A stretch of DNA of 57,119 bases from NCBI GenBank assembly GCA_964247745.1, contig CAXTVT010000012.1:1-57119 (forward strand), written 5' to 3'. The notes under the pieces are model-generated. The model saw nothing but the letters and a program-made list of their open reading frames with translations. It was not told where the DNA came from and did not search any database. The DNA comes from RH-AL1 sp964247745. GTDB taxonomy: Bacteria; Pseudomonadota; Alphaproteobacteria; Rhizobiales; Beijerinckiaceae. Of the stretch, positions 33,595-46,260 are shown one piece after another. Each line of letters opens with the position of its first letter. Within the stretch, counting starts at the first letter, position 1. The position numbers and the translations under genes are program-made.

Positions 33595-34137
33595 GGCGGA
33601 ACTCCACGCGTCGTGCCGCGGTGCCGCGTTGCGCGGCGGCCACGTGCCCGAGATAAAGACTCCGCAGGTAAACGAAGCCTTACCGAAGCCGAAGGTGCCG
33701 CGGATCTGGGGTGTTTCGATGGCGCGATGAACCAGAGCAACGCGGCGGCGATGGTCTCGATCGGCAGGAACAGTCGTCCGGAGCGCTTGCAGCCCTTGAT
33801 GATGTTGGATCAGAGGCTCTTTCTGGCATGATCTACACAGGCTACGCGGTGGTCGGCACATCCTGAAGGATGCGGCTTTGCCAAAGGCTTTCTGAAGGGG
33901 ATCCCGCGACACCGGCGTCGGCACATTGCAGGCGTCGCGGATGATCGCGACGTAGGCAGACGCCGGCGGTGTGCCAGCTGGGCGCGCCCGGTCTCGTCGA
34001 ACGCCTTGCCGGCCGCGGCGGAGCGGAAGCCTCGCTGCCGCCTCGAGTCCCGGGCTTGCGTCCTGTTGGGTCGGCTCTGTCGCATCGCCAGCGCGTTGGC
34101 GTTATGCTGCTATCCCCACGGAGTACCCGCACCCCTC
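33595..34137. other. Intergenic region without a convincing gene
   Basis: This 543-bp gap separates the divergent transpeptidase and terC genes. Several frames stay open on the minus strand, but none shows a start with a ribosome site, a family motif or the usual codon pattern. One minus-strand frame near 33720-33810 reads RSGRLFLPIETIAAALLWFIAP, which looks like one membrane helix and could be a gene remnant. No terminator or palindromic element was noticed. Confidence 0.5.
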
Positions 34138-34839
34138 ATGTCCCCCTCGACGGTCCTGGCGCTCCAGGCCCTGCAGATCGTCTGGATCAACATCCTGCTC
34201 TCCGGCGACAATGCCGTGGTGATCGCGCTGGCCTGCCGCGGGCTGGAGGCCCGCCGGCGCCGGTGGGCGATCCTCGGCGGGTCCGTGGTGGCGGTGGCGA
34301 TGCGCATCGCGCTCACCTTCTTCGTCGTGACGCTGCTCGGCCTGCCCTACGTCAAGCTGGCCAGCGGTCTGCTGCTGCTCTGGATCGCCGTCGACCTGCT
34401 GCGCGCGCACGACGACACGGAGGTCGCGGCGGCCGGCTCGATCTGGGGCGCGGTGCGCACGATCGCGCTCGCCGACGCCGTGATGTCGCTCGACAACGTG
34501 GTCGCGGTGGCGGCCGCGGCGCGCAACTCCGTGCCGCTGATCGTTTTCGGCATCGCGGTCTCGGTCCCGCTGATCGTGTGGGGCTCGACGCTGATCCTCA
34601 AGCTGCTGACGCATTTCCCGATCCTCGTCGTGGCCGGCGCTGTGCTGCTCGGCTGGGTCGCCGGCGAGATCATGGCCTCCGACCCGTTCTGGGACGCGCT
34701 GCCGGGCGATCTGCCGCCCCGCTTCGAGCTGATGGGTGCGGCGGCCGGCGCGGTGCTGATCCTGCTGGTCGCGTGTGGCCTGCGGCTCTGGCGCGGGCGC
34801 AAGGGGCCGCCCACAGCGTCGGAGCGGGTCGCAGGCTGA
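34138..34839 (+). CDS. TerC family integral membrane protein (YjbE type)
   Basis: A 233-aa membrane protein with seven or so helices. It contains NILLSGDNAVVIALACRGL and ADAVMSLDNVVAVAAAA, the two repeated acidic motifs (GDNA and LDNV) of the TerC/YjbE family. Members take part in metal homeostasis, possibly Mn2+ or Ca2+ export during metalation of secreted proteins. ATG 34138 was chosen because it lies directly before the first helix; an upstream frame of 44 codons lacks support. It is divergent from the transpeptidase gene. Confidence 0.9.
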   Translation: MSPSTVLALQALQIVWINILLSGDNAVVIALACRGLEARRRRWAILGGSVVAVAMRIALTFFVVTLLGLPYVKLASGLLLLWIAVDLLRAHDDTEVAAAGSIWGAVRTIALADAVMSLDNVVAVAAAARNSVPLIVFGIAVSVPLIVWGSTLILKLLTHFPILVVAGAVLLGWVAGEIMASDPFWDALPGDLPPRFELMGAAAGAVLILLVACGLRLWRGRKGPPTASERVAG

Positions 34840-34917
34840 CGGCGCGGCGCCGGTCGGTTTCGCTTCGGCACAATCGTTGCGCTATGGTTTGCCGCGAGTC
34901 GGACGTCGGAGGGGCCG

Positions 34918-37254
34918 TTGCGCAAGTTCTTGACGGTCCTGACCCGCGCCAAGATGTCGAGCTTGCAGGCCTTCGTCATCGTCGTCGTGTCGCTCGGCCT
35001 CATCACCGGCTTCCGGGTCGTCGTACCGCTCGATAAGGCGCCGTTCCTGCTCTACCTGCCGGCCGTGTTCCTCCTGAGCGTCGCCTTCGGGCAGCGCGCC
35101 GGCGTGCTCGCGACGGCGGTTTCGGCGGTCTTCGCCGGCTGTTTCTTCGATCATCCCGGCCCGGAGCTGTGGCAGCTCACGGGCGCGCAATGGATCGCGA
35201 TCGCCGAATACGTCATCGTCGGCGGCGCCATGGTCCGGGTTTGCGGCGCCCTGCGCCGGCTGTTGGCGGACAATGCGGCGGTGCTGGAGCGGACGCAGCG
35301 CAGCGAGCGGGAGATGCGTGCGATCCTCGACACCGTGCCCGTCGGCATCATGATCGCCGAGGCTCCCAGCGGGCGCATCATCGGACGCAACAAGATGCTC
35401 GACCAGATCATCGGCGCGGCCGACGCGATCGGCGGCGAGGCGACGACGTCGACGGATTACGCGAAATACACCGCCTACCATCTCGATGGGCGCCCCATCG
35501 CGCCGCATGAATATCCGCTCGCGCAGATCACCAGCGGCAAGGTCCGCGAGGCCTCGCTGCAGGCGCATTACCTCCGCCCCGACGGCAGTCGGATCTGGAC
35601 GGACCTGCACGGCGCCGCGATCCTCGATTCCGAGGGCACGCTCAAGGGTGCGGTGCTCGCCATGTCCGACATCGATCGTCGCAAGCGCGCCGAGGCGGCG
35701 CAGCTCGCGATGACCGACGAGCTGCGCCAGCGCACCATCGAGGCCGAGGCGGCGCGCGAGGCGGCGGAATCGGCCAATCGGGCGAAAAGCGCCTTCCTCG
35801 CCAACATGAGCCACGAGTTGCGCACGCCGCTGTCGGCGGTGATCGGCTACACCGAGTTGCTCGAGGAGGAGAGCGACGACGGCGCGATCCTCAACGATCT
35901 CGGCAAGATCAAGAGCAACGCCAAGCACCTGCTCAGCCTCATCAACGACGTGCTCGACCTCTCCAAGGTCGAGGCCAACAAGATGGAGCTGTTCGCCGAA
36001 CCGATCGCGCTCGCCCCGTTCCTCGAAGATGTCGCGGCCACGATCGATTCGCTCGTCAAGACCAAGGCCAATACCCTGTCGCTCGAGCTGGGCGATGGTC
36101 TCGGCGTGGTGCGGACCGACGCGGTGAAGCTGCGCCAGTGCCTGTTCAACCTGCTCGGCAACGCCTGCAAGTTCACCGAGAAGGGGCAGATCGCGCTGCG
36201 CGTGCACCGGGATGGCGACTGGCTGAGCTTCGCCGTCGAGGACACCGGCATCGGCATGACGCCGGAACAGTTGCAGCGGCTGTTCCAGCGCTTCGCTCAG
36301 GCCGACGAGAGCACCACGCGCAAGTTCGGCGGCACCGGCCTCGGGCTGGCGCTGACTCGCGCCTTCGCTCGCCTGCTGGGCGGGGACGTGACGGTGACCA
36401 GCATCGAAGGCCGGGGCACCTGCTTCACCCTGCGCGTTCCGGCCGAGGCGCCGGAAGGTGCCGCGCTGTCGGACATGGCGACGCCCGCTGTCGGATCGAC
36501 CATCCAGGAGGCGCGCGACCTGGTCCTCGTGATCGACGACGAGGCGTCGCAGCGCGAATTGCTGACCCGGTTCCTGACCCGGCAGCATTTTGCCGTGCGC
36601 GCCACGTCCGACGGTCGCAGCGGGATCGAGCTGGCCCGCAGCCTGCAGCCGCGCGTCATCCTGCTCGACGTGATGATGCCCGACCTCGACGGCTGGGCCG
36701 TGCTCAAGGCGCTGAAGGCCGATTCCGTCACCGCCGACATCCCGGTGGTGATCGTGAGCTTCGTGGCCGAAGCCAAGCTCGGCGCCTCGCTCGGCGCGGC
36801 CGACACGATCGTCAAGCCGGTCGACTGGGCCAAGCTGAAGACCCTGCTCGACGGCTTCCGCGCCAGCGGCGGCGACGTCCTCGTCGTCGACGACGATGCC
36901 GAGCTGAGGGCCAGACTGCGGATCGCGCTGGAGCGCAACGGCTGGAGCGTGCGCGAGGCCGGCGACGGCTCGGCCGCCCTCGAAGAGGTCGAGCGGGCCG
37001 CGCCGCACCTCGTCGTGCTCGATCTCACCATGCCGGTGCTGGACGGCTTCGGCTTTCTCCATCGGCTGCGCGAAATACCCGGAGGCAAGACCATCCCCGT
37101 CGTGGTGCTGAGTGCGCGAGACGTCACCGCCGCCGAGCGCGAGCGCCTGGTCGAGGCCGAGCGGGTGCTGCGGAAGGGCGACATCAGCCTGGGGGAGCTG
37201 ACGGCGGAGCTTCGCGCCCTACATGGGGTGAGCCGGCACACCGAGCCCGCATGA
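34918..37254 (+). CDS. Hybrid sensor histidine kinase (DUF4118-PAS-HisKA-HATPase-REC-REC)
   Basis: A 778-aa membrane kinase. The N-terminus (about 15-115) has hydrophobic helices similar to the DUF4118 sensor of KdpD-like kinases (FLLYLPAVFLLSVAFGQRAG). A PAS domain follows (about 135-260), then a coiled coil and the phospho-accepting H299 in NMSHELRTPL. The ATPase domain has NLLGNACKFTEKG and GGTGLGLALTRAFARLLGG. Two receiver domains follow, with D584 (LLDVMMPDLDG) and D702 (VLDLTMPVLDG). Start is TTG after GGAGGGG. It has a close paralogue two genes on, at 39370. Signal and output are unknown. Confidence 0.92.
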   Translation: MRKFLTVLTRAKMSSLQAFVIVVVSLGLITGFRVVVPLDKAPFLLYLPAVFLLSVAFGQRAGVLATAVSAVFAGCFFDHPGPELWQLTGAQWIAIAEYVIVGGAMVRVCGALRRLLADNAAVLERTQRSEREMRAILDTVPVGIMIAEAPSGRIIGRNKMLDQIIGAADAIGGEATTSTDYAKYTAYHLDGRPIAPHEYPLAQITSGKVREASLQAHYLRPDGSRIWTDLHGAAILDSEGTLKGAVLAMSDIDRRKRAEAAQLAMTDELRQRTIEAEAAREAAESANRAKSAFLANMSHELRTPLSAVIGYTELLEEESDDGAILNDLGKIKSNAKHLLSLINDVLDLSKVEANKMELFAEPIALAPFLEDVAATIDSLVKTKANTLSLELGDGLGVVRTDAVKLRQCLFNLLGNACKFTEKGQIALRVHRDGDWLSFAVEDTGIGMTPEQLQRLFQRFAQADESTTRKFGGTGLGLALTRAFARLLGGDVTVTSIEGRGTCFTLRVPAEAPEGAALSDMATPAVGSTIQEARDLVLVIDDEASQRELLTRFLTRQHFAVRATSDGRSGIELARSLQPRVILLDVMMPDLDGWAVLKALKADSVTADIPVVIVSFVAEAKLGASLGAADTIVKPVDWAKLKTLLDGFRASGGDVLVVDDDAELRARLRIALERNGWSVREAGDGSAALEEVERAAPHLVVLDLTMPVLDGFGFLHRLREIPGGKTIPVVVLSARDVTAAERERLVEAERVLRKGDISLGELTAELRALHGVSRHTEPA

Positions 37255-37369
37255 GCTTCGGGGCGCTCCGCTTCGGTCACGGCCCTGCGGCCGACAACGA
37301 GAATTCCCATTCGCCGCCGCGGCTCGCGGCGCGACGCGCCAGCCGGGCGGCCTCGGCTCGAGGACGATC

Positions 37370-39369
37370 TTGGTAGAACTTACGCCCAGGGCTCAGATCC
37401 AGACGGTCGACTCGGACCTTCAGAGAGCCGCACGGATGATTCCGGGCGCGGCTTGGCTGATGCGCGGCGATGGAATCGTCGAATGGGCGAACGAGGCGCT
37501 GCTGGCGCTCGTCGGCCAGACCGCGGATGCGCTGGTCGGACGCGACTTCGCCACGCTGCTGCATCCCGATAGCCGCGACGACTACGATTTCGCCTGGCAC
37601 AGTGCCGTCGCGGCGCGGGTGTGCGTCGGCCATGAAGGGGCCGGCTTCAAGGGCCGCATCGCTACCACCGTCGGTGGTTGGCGCTGGCTCCTGATCCACG
37701 CCGCGCCCGCCCAGCATGCCAAGGCCCGGACGTCCGCCTGGATCGGCACCGCCGCCGACATCGATGCCGAGGTCGCTGCCGTGGAGGCCCTGACGCGCGA
37801 CAACGAGGAGCTCGAGCAGGACCTGTTCACCCGGCTGCATGAGCTGAACCGCAGCCGGTCGCACCTGCAGACCATTTTCGATGCCTGTCCGGATTACCTC
37901 TACCTGATCCGGCTGGCGAAGGATGGTGGGCTGTCCTACGAGGACGTCAACCCGGCCGCGCAGGCCCTTTTCGAGCGCGATCGCTCGCTCGTGGCGGGAC
38001 GGCCGGTGGCCGAGGTCGCGTCCGTTGAGAGCGCCGCGAGCATCGAGGTGCACGTGCGTCGTGCGCTGCGCGGCGGCCGTGTCCAGTACCAGGTGGAGCG
38101 TCGCAGCGGCGTGCCGATGACGGTCCAGATCGTCGGCGCGCGGATCGCCTATTCCAACGAGGAGGAAGGGCTCGTCCTATTCTGCGGGCGCGACATCACC
38201 GAGCAGCGCGTCGCCGAGGATGCGCTGCGCCAGTCGCAGAAGATGGAGGCGGTCGGGCAGCTGACCGGCGGTTTGGCTCACGATTTCAACAACCTCCTCA
38301 CCGGCATCATGGGCAGCCTCGACCTTCTCCAGGTGCGGGTGGCGCAGGGTCGCTTCGAGCGCGTCGACCGCTACGTCGAGGCGGCGCAGACGGCGGCGCA
38401 GCGCGCGGCGGCGCTGACGCACCGGCTGCTGGCCTTCTCGCGGCGGCAGACGCTCGACCCCAAGCCGGCCGACATCAACGGTCTCGTCGCCGGCATGTTC
38501 GATCTCCTGGCCCGCACGGTCGGCCCGGAGATCAAGCTTCACACCGCGGGCGCCGACGACCTCTGGACCGTGCTGGTCGACGTCAGCCAACTCGAGAACG
38601 CGCTGCTGAACCTCTGCATCAACGCTCGCGACGCCATGCCGGACGGCGGCCGCATCGACATCGAGATGCGCAACGCCAAGCTCAGCGAGCAGACCGCGGG
38701 CGAGCGCGACCTGCCGCCCGGCGACTACGTCGCGCTCAGCGTCAGCGACGACGGCACGGGCATGCCGCCGGAGGTCGCGGCCCGCATCTTCGAGCCGTTC
38801 TTCACCACCAAGCCGCTCGGCTCGGGCACCGGGCTCGGCCTGTCGATGATCTACGGTTTCGCGCGCCAGTCAGGCGGCAACGTGCGCGTGCACACGCGGC
38901 CGGGCCTCGGCACCACGATGCGCATCCTGCTGCCGCGCCACTACGGCGAGGCGGCTCAGGAGGTCGAGCGCGGTGCGCTGTCGGAAGCACCCCGCTCGGT
39001 CGACGGCGAGAGCATCCTGCTGGTCGACGACGAGCAGGCGGTCCGTTCGCTCGCCGCCGAGGTGCTCGAGGAACTGGGTTACCGCATCACCATGGCGGCC
39101 GATGGCAACGAGGGGCTGGAGCGCCTGCGCTCCAAGGCGCGCTTCGACGTGCTGATCACCGACGTCGGCCTGCCCGGCGGCCTCAACGGCCGCCAGGTGG
39201 CCGATGCCGCGCGGGTGATGCGCCCGGACATCAAGGTGCTCTTCATCACCGGCTATGCGGAGAACGCCGTGCTGAACCACGGCCATCTCGCGCCGGGCAT
39301 GCAGGTCCTGACGAAGCCCTTCGCGATGGAGGCCCTGGCCTCGCGCGTGAAACAGCTGATCGAGCAGCC

Positions 39370-39373
<4 letters not shown>
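37370..39373 (+). CDS. Hybrid sensor histidine kinase (PAS-PAS-HisKA-HATPase-REC), soluble
   Basis: A 667-aa cytosolic kinase with no membrane helix. The first PAS domain spans about 20-140 and the second about 165-280 (TIFDACPDYLYLIRLAKDGG); a short coiled coil links them. The dimerisation helix is of the LTGGLAHDFNNLL type with H304. The ATPase part has LLNLCINARDAMPDGG and FTTKPLGSGTGLGLSMIYGF. One receiver at the end has D598 in LITDVGLPGG. Start is TTG with GAGG upstream. It overlaps the next gene by four bases (GTGA), so the two are coupled. Confidence 0.92.
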
Positions 39374-42078
<2,705 letters not shown>

Positions 42079-42110
42079 CGAAGGGTGTGTCCACCGCGAT
42101 CGGCGCTTCC

Positions 42111-42196
42111 GTCATTGCGAGCGGAGCGAAGCAACTCAGAAGTGGCAGGACGTCTCTCCAAGCCCCTGGGTTGCTTCGCCTCCGGCTCGCAACGAC
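42111..42196. repeat. Palindromic (REP-like) element between the kinase and the aldehyde oxidase operon
   Basis: Imperfect inverted arms start GTCATTGCGAGCGGAGCGAA and end TTGCTTCGCCTCCGGCTCGC then AACGAC. The arms pair over about 25 bases with a central loop. It is of the GTCATTGCGAGC type widely scattered in alphaproteobacteria and sits in the gap between two convergent genes, where it may act as a bidirectional transcript end. Confidence 0.8.
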
Positions 42197-42247
42197 GCGA
42201 AGGTGTTTTTCGGAACGGTTGCGGCTCCAACCGCACCGCACCAAGCG

Positions 42248-44455
42248 TCAGGCGGCGGCGGGCATCCGAGCCAGCAGCTTGTCGAGCGTGATCGGGTAGT
42301 CGCGCACGCGAACGCCGGTGGCGTTGTAGATCGCGTTGGCGACGGCCGCACCGACGCCGCAGAGGCCGAGCTCGCCGATGCCCTTGGCCTTCATCGGCGA
42401 CGAGATCGGATCGACCTCGTCGAGGAAGATGACCTCCTGGTGCGGAATGTCGGCGTGCACCGGCACCTCGTAGCCGGCGAGATCGTGGTTGACGAAGAAG
42501 CCGAGCCGCGTGTCCACCGCGAGTTCCTCCATCAAGGCGCCGCCGACGCCCATCGTCATCGCGCCGATGACCTGGCTGCGCGCCGTCTTTGGGTTGAGGA
42601 TGCGGCCGGCCGCGCACACCGCCAGCATGCGCCGCACCCGCACCTCTCCTGTGAAGGAATCCACCCCGATCTCGACGAAATGCGCGGAGAAGGTCGACTG
42701 CTGGTACTTCTTGGCGAGGTCGCCGTACTCGATGTCGTCCTCCCCGGAGAGGTCGCCGTCGCGCGCGGCGTCGGCCAGCGCGACGCTGCGGTTGCCCGTC
42801 TTCACGTGTCCGTCCGAGAAGTCGGCGTCGGCCGAGTTGAAGCCGAGCTTCTGGGCCACGCTCTCGCGCAGCTTGACGCAGGCGGCGTAGACGCCCGACG
42901 TCGAATTGTTGGCACCCCATTGGCCGCCGGATCCCGACGAGGCCGGAAAGTCGGAATCGCCCAGTTTGACGACCACCTTGTCGAGCGGCACGCCCATCAT
43001 CTCGGCGGCGGTCTGCGCGATGATCGTGTAGGTGCCGGTGCCGATGTCGGTCATGTCGGTCTCGACCGTGACCGTTCCGGTGCGGTCGAGGCGAACGCGC
43101 GCGCCCGACTTCATGAGCATGTTGTTGCGAAACCCGGCCGCGACGCCGATGCCGACGAGCCAGTGCCCGTCGCGAACGCTGGCGGGGCGCGGGTCGCGCT
43201 TGTCCCAGCCGAAACGCTCGGACCCCAGACGCAGGCATTCCACCAGCTGACGCTGCGAGAACGGCCGGCTCGGCTTCTCGGGGTCGACCTGCGTGTCGTT
43301 GAGCGCCCGGAAGCGGATCGGGTCGATCTCCAACTTCTCGGCCATCTCGTCCATCGCGATCTCGAGCGCCATCAGGCCCGGCGCCTCGCCGGGCGCGCGC
43401 ATGGCGTTGCCCTCGGGCAGGTCGAGCTCGGCGAGCCGCATCGCGGTCAGGCGGTTGGGCCCGGCGTAGAGCAGCCGGGTCTGGGACACCGCCGCCTCTT
43501 CCCGCCCGTTGGGCAGGTTTCCCGAAGTGCTCTCGTGAGCGATCGCGACGATCTTGCCGTCCGGCGTGGCGCCGATTCGGATGCGCTGGATCGTGGCCGG
43601 GCGATGCGTCGTGTTGTTCATCATGATGGGGCGGGTCAGCGCCACCTTCACCGGGCGATCCGCCGCCTTGGCCCCGAGCGCGGCAAGCACGGCATCGGCG
43701 CGCAGGAACAGTTTGCCGCCAAACCCGCCGCCGATGAAGGGTGAATCGACGCGGACGTTCTTCGGGTCGAGACCCAACGCCTTGGACAGGTCGCGCTTGT
43801 TCCAGGCGATCATCTGGTTCGAGGTCCAGATCGTCAGCTTGTCGCCGTCCCACGCCGCGATCGTGGCGTGCGGCTCCATCATCGCATGGGTCTCGTCGGG
43901 CGTCGTGTAGGTCTCGTCGAGCGTGACCGGCGAGCTGGCGAAGGTCGCCTCGAAGTCGCCGTACGTGTCGACGGGGTTTTCACCCTTCTTCTCGGCCTTG
44001 GGCTTCGCGTCGCCGACCGCTGCCGCGAGGTCGAAGTTGCCCGGCGCCCGGGTGTAATCGACGTGGATGAGCGCAGCGGCAGCGCGCGCCTGCTCGAAGC
44101 TCTCGGCGACGACGATGGCCACGGCCTGGTGGTAGTGCTGGACCTCGACGCCGCCGAACAGCGACGCGGTGTTCATCGGGCCCAAGGGCAGCTTGGGCGT
44201 GTCGAGCGTCGTCACGATGGCGAGAACGCCCGGCGCGGCTTTCGCGTCGAACAGGTCGATCACGTTGATGTGGCCCTTGGCGATCGCCGCGCCGAGGATG
44301 AAGCCGTAGGCCTGGTTCGGTGCGACGTCGTGGCGCTCGTAGGCGTAGGGTGCCGTGCCTGTGGTCTTGAAGCGGCCGTCGATGCGATCCGTCGGCTTGC
44401 CGACGACCGCGAGCCGGTCGATCGGGTTGGTCGTGGCGGGAGTGTCGAACTTCAT
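42248..44455 (-). CDS. paoC: Periplasmic aldehyde oxidoreductase, molybdenum-binding subunit (PaoC type)
   Basis: A 735-aa catalytic subunit of the xanthine oxidase family, closest in layout to E. coli PaoC, which oxidises aromatic and other aldehydes. The N-terminus has the Ald_Xan_dh_C domain (about 15-135), then the molybdopterin-binding part with SPFIGGGFGGK, NAMRAPGEAPG, DMTDIGTGTYT and the catalytic glutamate E695 in KGIGELG. The ATG at 44455 (MKFDTP) is four bases after the paoB stop. The last gene of a three-gene operon in the order 2Fe-2S, FAD, Mo; no paoD-like chaperone is adjacent. Confidence 0.92.
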   Translation of the reverse strand: MKFDTPATTNPIDRLAVVGKPTDRIDGRFKTTGTAPYAYERHDVAPNQAYGFILGAAIAKGHINVIDLFDAKAAPGVLAIVTTLDTPKLPLGPMNTASLFGGVEVQHYHQAVAIVVAESFEQARAAAALIHVDYTRAPGNFDLAAAVGDAKPKAEKKGENPVDTYGDFEATFASSPVTLDETYTTPDETHAMMEPHATIAAWDGDKLTIWTSNQMIAWNKRDLSKALGLDPKNVRVDSPFIGGGFGGKLFLRADAVLAALGAKAADRPVKVALTRPIMMNNTTHRPATIQRIRIGATPDGKIVAIAHESTSGNLPNGREEAAVSQTRLLYAGPNRLTAMRLAELDLPEGNAMRAPGEAPGLMALEIAMDEMAEKLEIDPIRFRALNDTQVDPEKPSRPFSQRQLVECLRLGSERFGWDKRDPRPASVRDGHWLVGIGVAAGFRNNMLMKSGARVRLDRTGTVTVETDMTDIGTGTYTIIAQTAAEMMGVPLDKVVVKLGDSDFPASSGSGGQWGANNSTSGVYAACVKLRESVAQKLGFNSADADFSDGHVKTGNRSVALADAARDGDLSGEDDIEYGDLAKKYQQSTFSAHFVEIGVDSFTGEVRVRRMLAVCAAGRILNPKTARSQVIGAMTMGVGGALMEELAVDTRLGFFVNHDLAGYEVPVHADIPHQEVIFLDEVDPISSPMKAKGIGELGLCGVGAAVANAIYNATGVRVRDYPITLDKLLARMPAAA

Positions 44456-44459
44456 CGGG

Positions 44460-45410
44460 TCAGGCCCTCGCTTCGGCGATGGCCGCGGCGAGCGTGCGCT
44501 CGACCAGCGGCACCTTGAACGCATTGTCGTGGGTCGGCTTGGCGTCGGCGAGCAGGACCGGGGTCACGGCGCCGGCACCGTGCGGCATCGCGGCTTCCGC
44601 CGCCTCGACGCGCCACGGTTTCGGCGCGACACCGCCGACGGCGACGCGGCCGGAACCGTCACGCTGGATCACGGCGGCGACCGAGACGAGTGCGAAGGCG
44701 TAGGAGGCCCGGTCCCGAACCTTGCGGTAGACGTGATTGCCGCCGAGCGGCTTCGGCAGCGTGACCGCCGTTATCAGCTCGCCGGGCTTCAGCGCGGTCT
44801 CGGTCTGCGGCGTGTCGCCCGGCAGGCGGTGGAAGTCGGCGATCGGGATGGCCCGTGTCGAACCCTGAGGGTCGACGGTCTCGACCTTGGCGTCGAGCAC
44901 GCGCATCGCCACGGCCATGTCGCCGGGATAGGTCGCGATGCACGCCGAGCTGGTGCCGACGATGCCGAGCTGGCGGCTGATGCCGCCGATCGCGGCGCAG
45001 CCCGAGCCGGGCTTGCGTTTGTTGCAGGCTTGGTTGGTGTCGTAGAAATACGGGCAGCGGGTGCGCTGGAGCAGGTTGCCGGCGGTCGTGGCCTTGTTGC
45101 GCAGCTGGCCCGAGGCGCCGGCGAGCAGCGCGCGGCTCAGCACGCCGTAGTCGCGACGCACGTGCGGGTCGGCCGCGAGATCGGTATTGCGGACCAGGGC
45201 ACCGATGCGCAGGCCGCCCTCCGGCGTCGGGTCGACGCGATCCAGCGCGAGCCGGCCGACGTCGACCAAATGCTGCGGCGTCTCGATCTGCAGCTTCATC
45301 AGGTCGAGCAGGTTGGTGCCGCCGGCGATGAACTTGGCGCCGGGCACGCGGGCGACCGCTGCCGCAGCCTCGGCGGGAGACTTGGCGCGCTCGTAGCTGA
45401 AGGCCTTCAT
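44460..45410 (-). CDS. paoB: Aldehyde oxidoreductase FAD-binding subunit with extra Fe-S (PaoB type)
   Basis: A 316-aa FAD subunit. The flavin site motifs are AKFIAGGTNLLDLMK and TTAGNLLQRTRCPYF. A four-cysteine insert (C119, C129, C138, C157) fits the extra [4Fe-4S] cluster that sets PaoB apart from ordinary xanthine dehydrogenase flavin subunits. It passes electrons from the molybdenum centre to the final acceptor. Its ATG overlaps the paoA stop by four bases (ATGA); long upstream extension of the frame across paoA is false. No signal peptide: it is carried across by the PaoA Tat signal. Confidence 0.92.
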   Translation of the reverse strand: MKAFSYERAKSPAEAAAAVARVPGAKFIAGGTNLLDLMKLQIETPQHLVDVGRLALDRVDPTPEGGLRIGALVRNTDLAADPHVRRDYGVLSRALLAGASGQLRNKATTAGNLLQRTRCPYFYDTNQACNKRKPGSGCAAIGGISRQLGIVGTSSACIATYPGDMAVAMRVLDAKVETVDPQGSTRAIPIADFHRLPGDTPQTETALKPGELITAVTLPKPLGGNHVYRKVRDRASYAFALVSVAAVIQRDGSGRVAVGGVAPKPWRVEAAEAAMPHGAGAVTPVLLADAKPTHDNAFKVPLVERTLAAAIAEARA

Positions 45411-46042
45411 GCGTGCTGCCCCGCGACTTCGGCCATGGCCTCGACAATGTTGGAATAGGCGCCGCAGCGGCAGATGTTGCCGCTCATGCGCTCGCGCATC
45501 TCGGCAGCCGTCACCTCCATCGGCGCGGTGAGATCGGCGGTCACGTGGCTCGGCACGCCGGCCTTGATTTCCGCCAGGGTCGCCACCGCGGAGCAGATCT
45601 GACCCGGCGTGCAATAGCCGCACTGATAACCGTCGTGCTTGACGAAGGCCGCCTGCATCGGGTGCAGCTTGTCGGGCGTGCCCAGCCCCTCGATCGTCGT
45701 CACGCTGTCGCCGTCGTGCATGACGGCAAGGCTGAGGCAGGAATTGATGCGCCGGCCATCGACGATCACCGTGCAGGCGCCGCACTGGCCGTGGTCGCAG
45801 CCCTTCTTGGTGCCTGTCAGCTGAAGATGCTCGCGCAAGGCGTCGAGCAGCGTGGTGCGCGTGTCGACCTTCAGGTGGCGGACCGTGCCGTTCACCGTCA
45901 GCGACACGTCGCCGGTCACGACACCCTCGCGATCGAGTGTCCCGGCGTCGGCCGGCGAATGCAGGGCTCCGGCGAGCGTGGACGCGGAGGCGGCGGCCAG
46001 CAGGGTGCGGCGGTTGAGGTCGAGCGTCCCGGAGGGGCTCAT
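45407..46042 (-). CDS. paoA: Aldehyde oxidoreductase 2Fe-2S subunit with Tat signal (PaoA type)
   Basis: A 211-aa electron-transfer subunit. The N-terminus is a twin-arginine signal (LNRRTLLAAASASTLAGA). The plant-type [2Fe-2S] site is GCDHGQCGACTV with a later cysteine in NSCLSL, and the second cluster is CGYCTPGQ with GNICRCGAY. Together with PaoB and PaoC it makes a heterotrimer that acts in the periplasm to detoxify aldehydes. The ATG at 46042 was chosen for its GGAGATC-type ribosome site and the correct place of the Tat motif. Confidence 0.93.
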   Translation of the reverse strand: MSPSGTLDLNRRTLLAAASASTLAGALHSPADAGTLDREGVVTGDVSLTVNGTVRHLKVDTRTTLLDALREHLQLTGTKKGCDHGQCGACTVIVDGRRINSCLSLAVMHDGDSVTTIEGLGTPDKLHPMQAAFVKHDGYQCGYCTPGQICSAVATLAEIKAGVPSHVTADLTAPMEVTAAEMRERMSGNICRCGAYSNIVEAMAEVAGQHA

Positions 46043-46260
46043 GGCGATCTCCTGTCGTCGGATGATGCGGGTGCAGGCAAAGCCTGCGGATTGATGGGCC
46101 ACGGCCGCCATATGCGGACGCGGCGAACCGGTTCGAGAGGCCGAACCGGTGTCACGAAGAAGCCTATCTGAAACATATGGGGCGTTTGCCGCGGGCTGCT
46201 ACCTCCCTACGGGCTCTCGTTCGCACCGGTGTCGGCGCACGCCGACACGGATTCGACCGA

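Noticed and set aside
36138..37376. A 412-codon plus-strand frame inside the hybrid kinase gene
   Set aside because: It is an Arg/Gly-rich shadow of the kinase ATPase and receiver domains.
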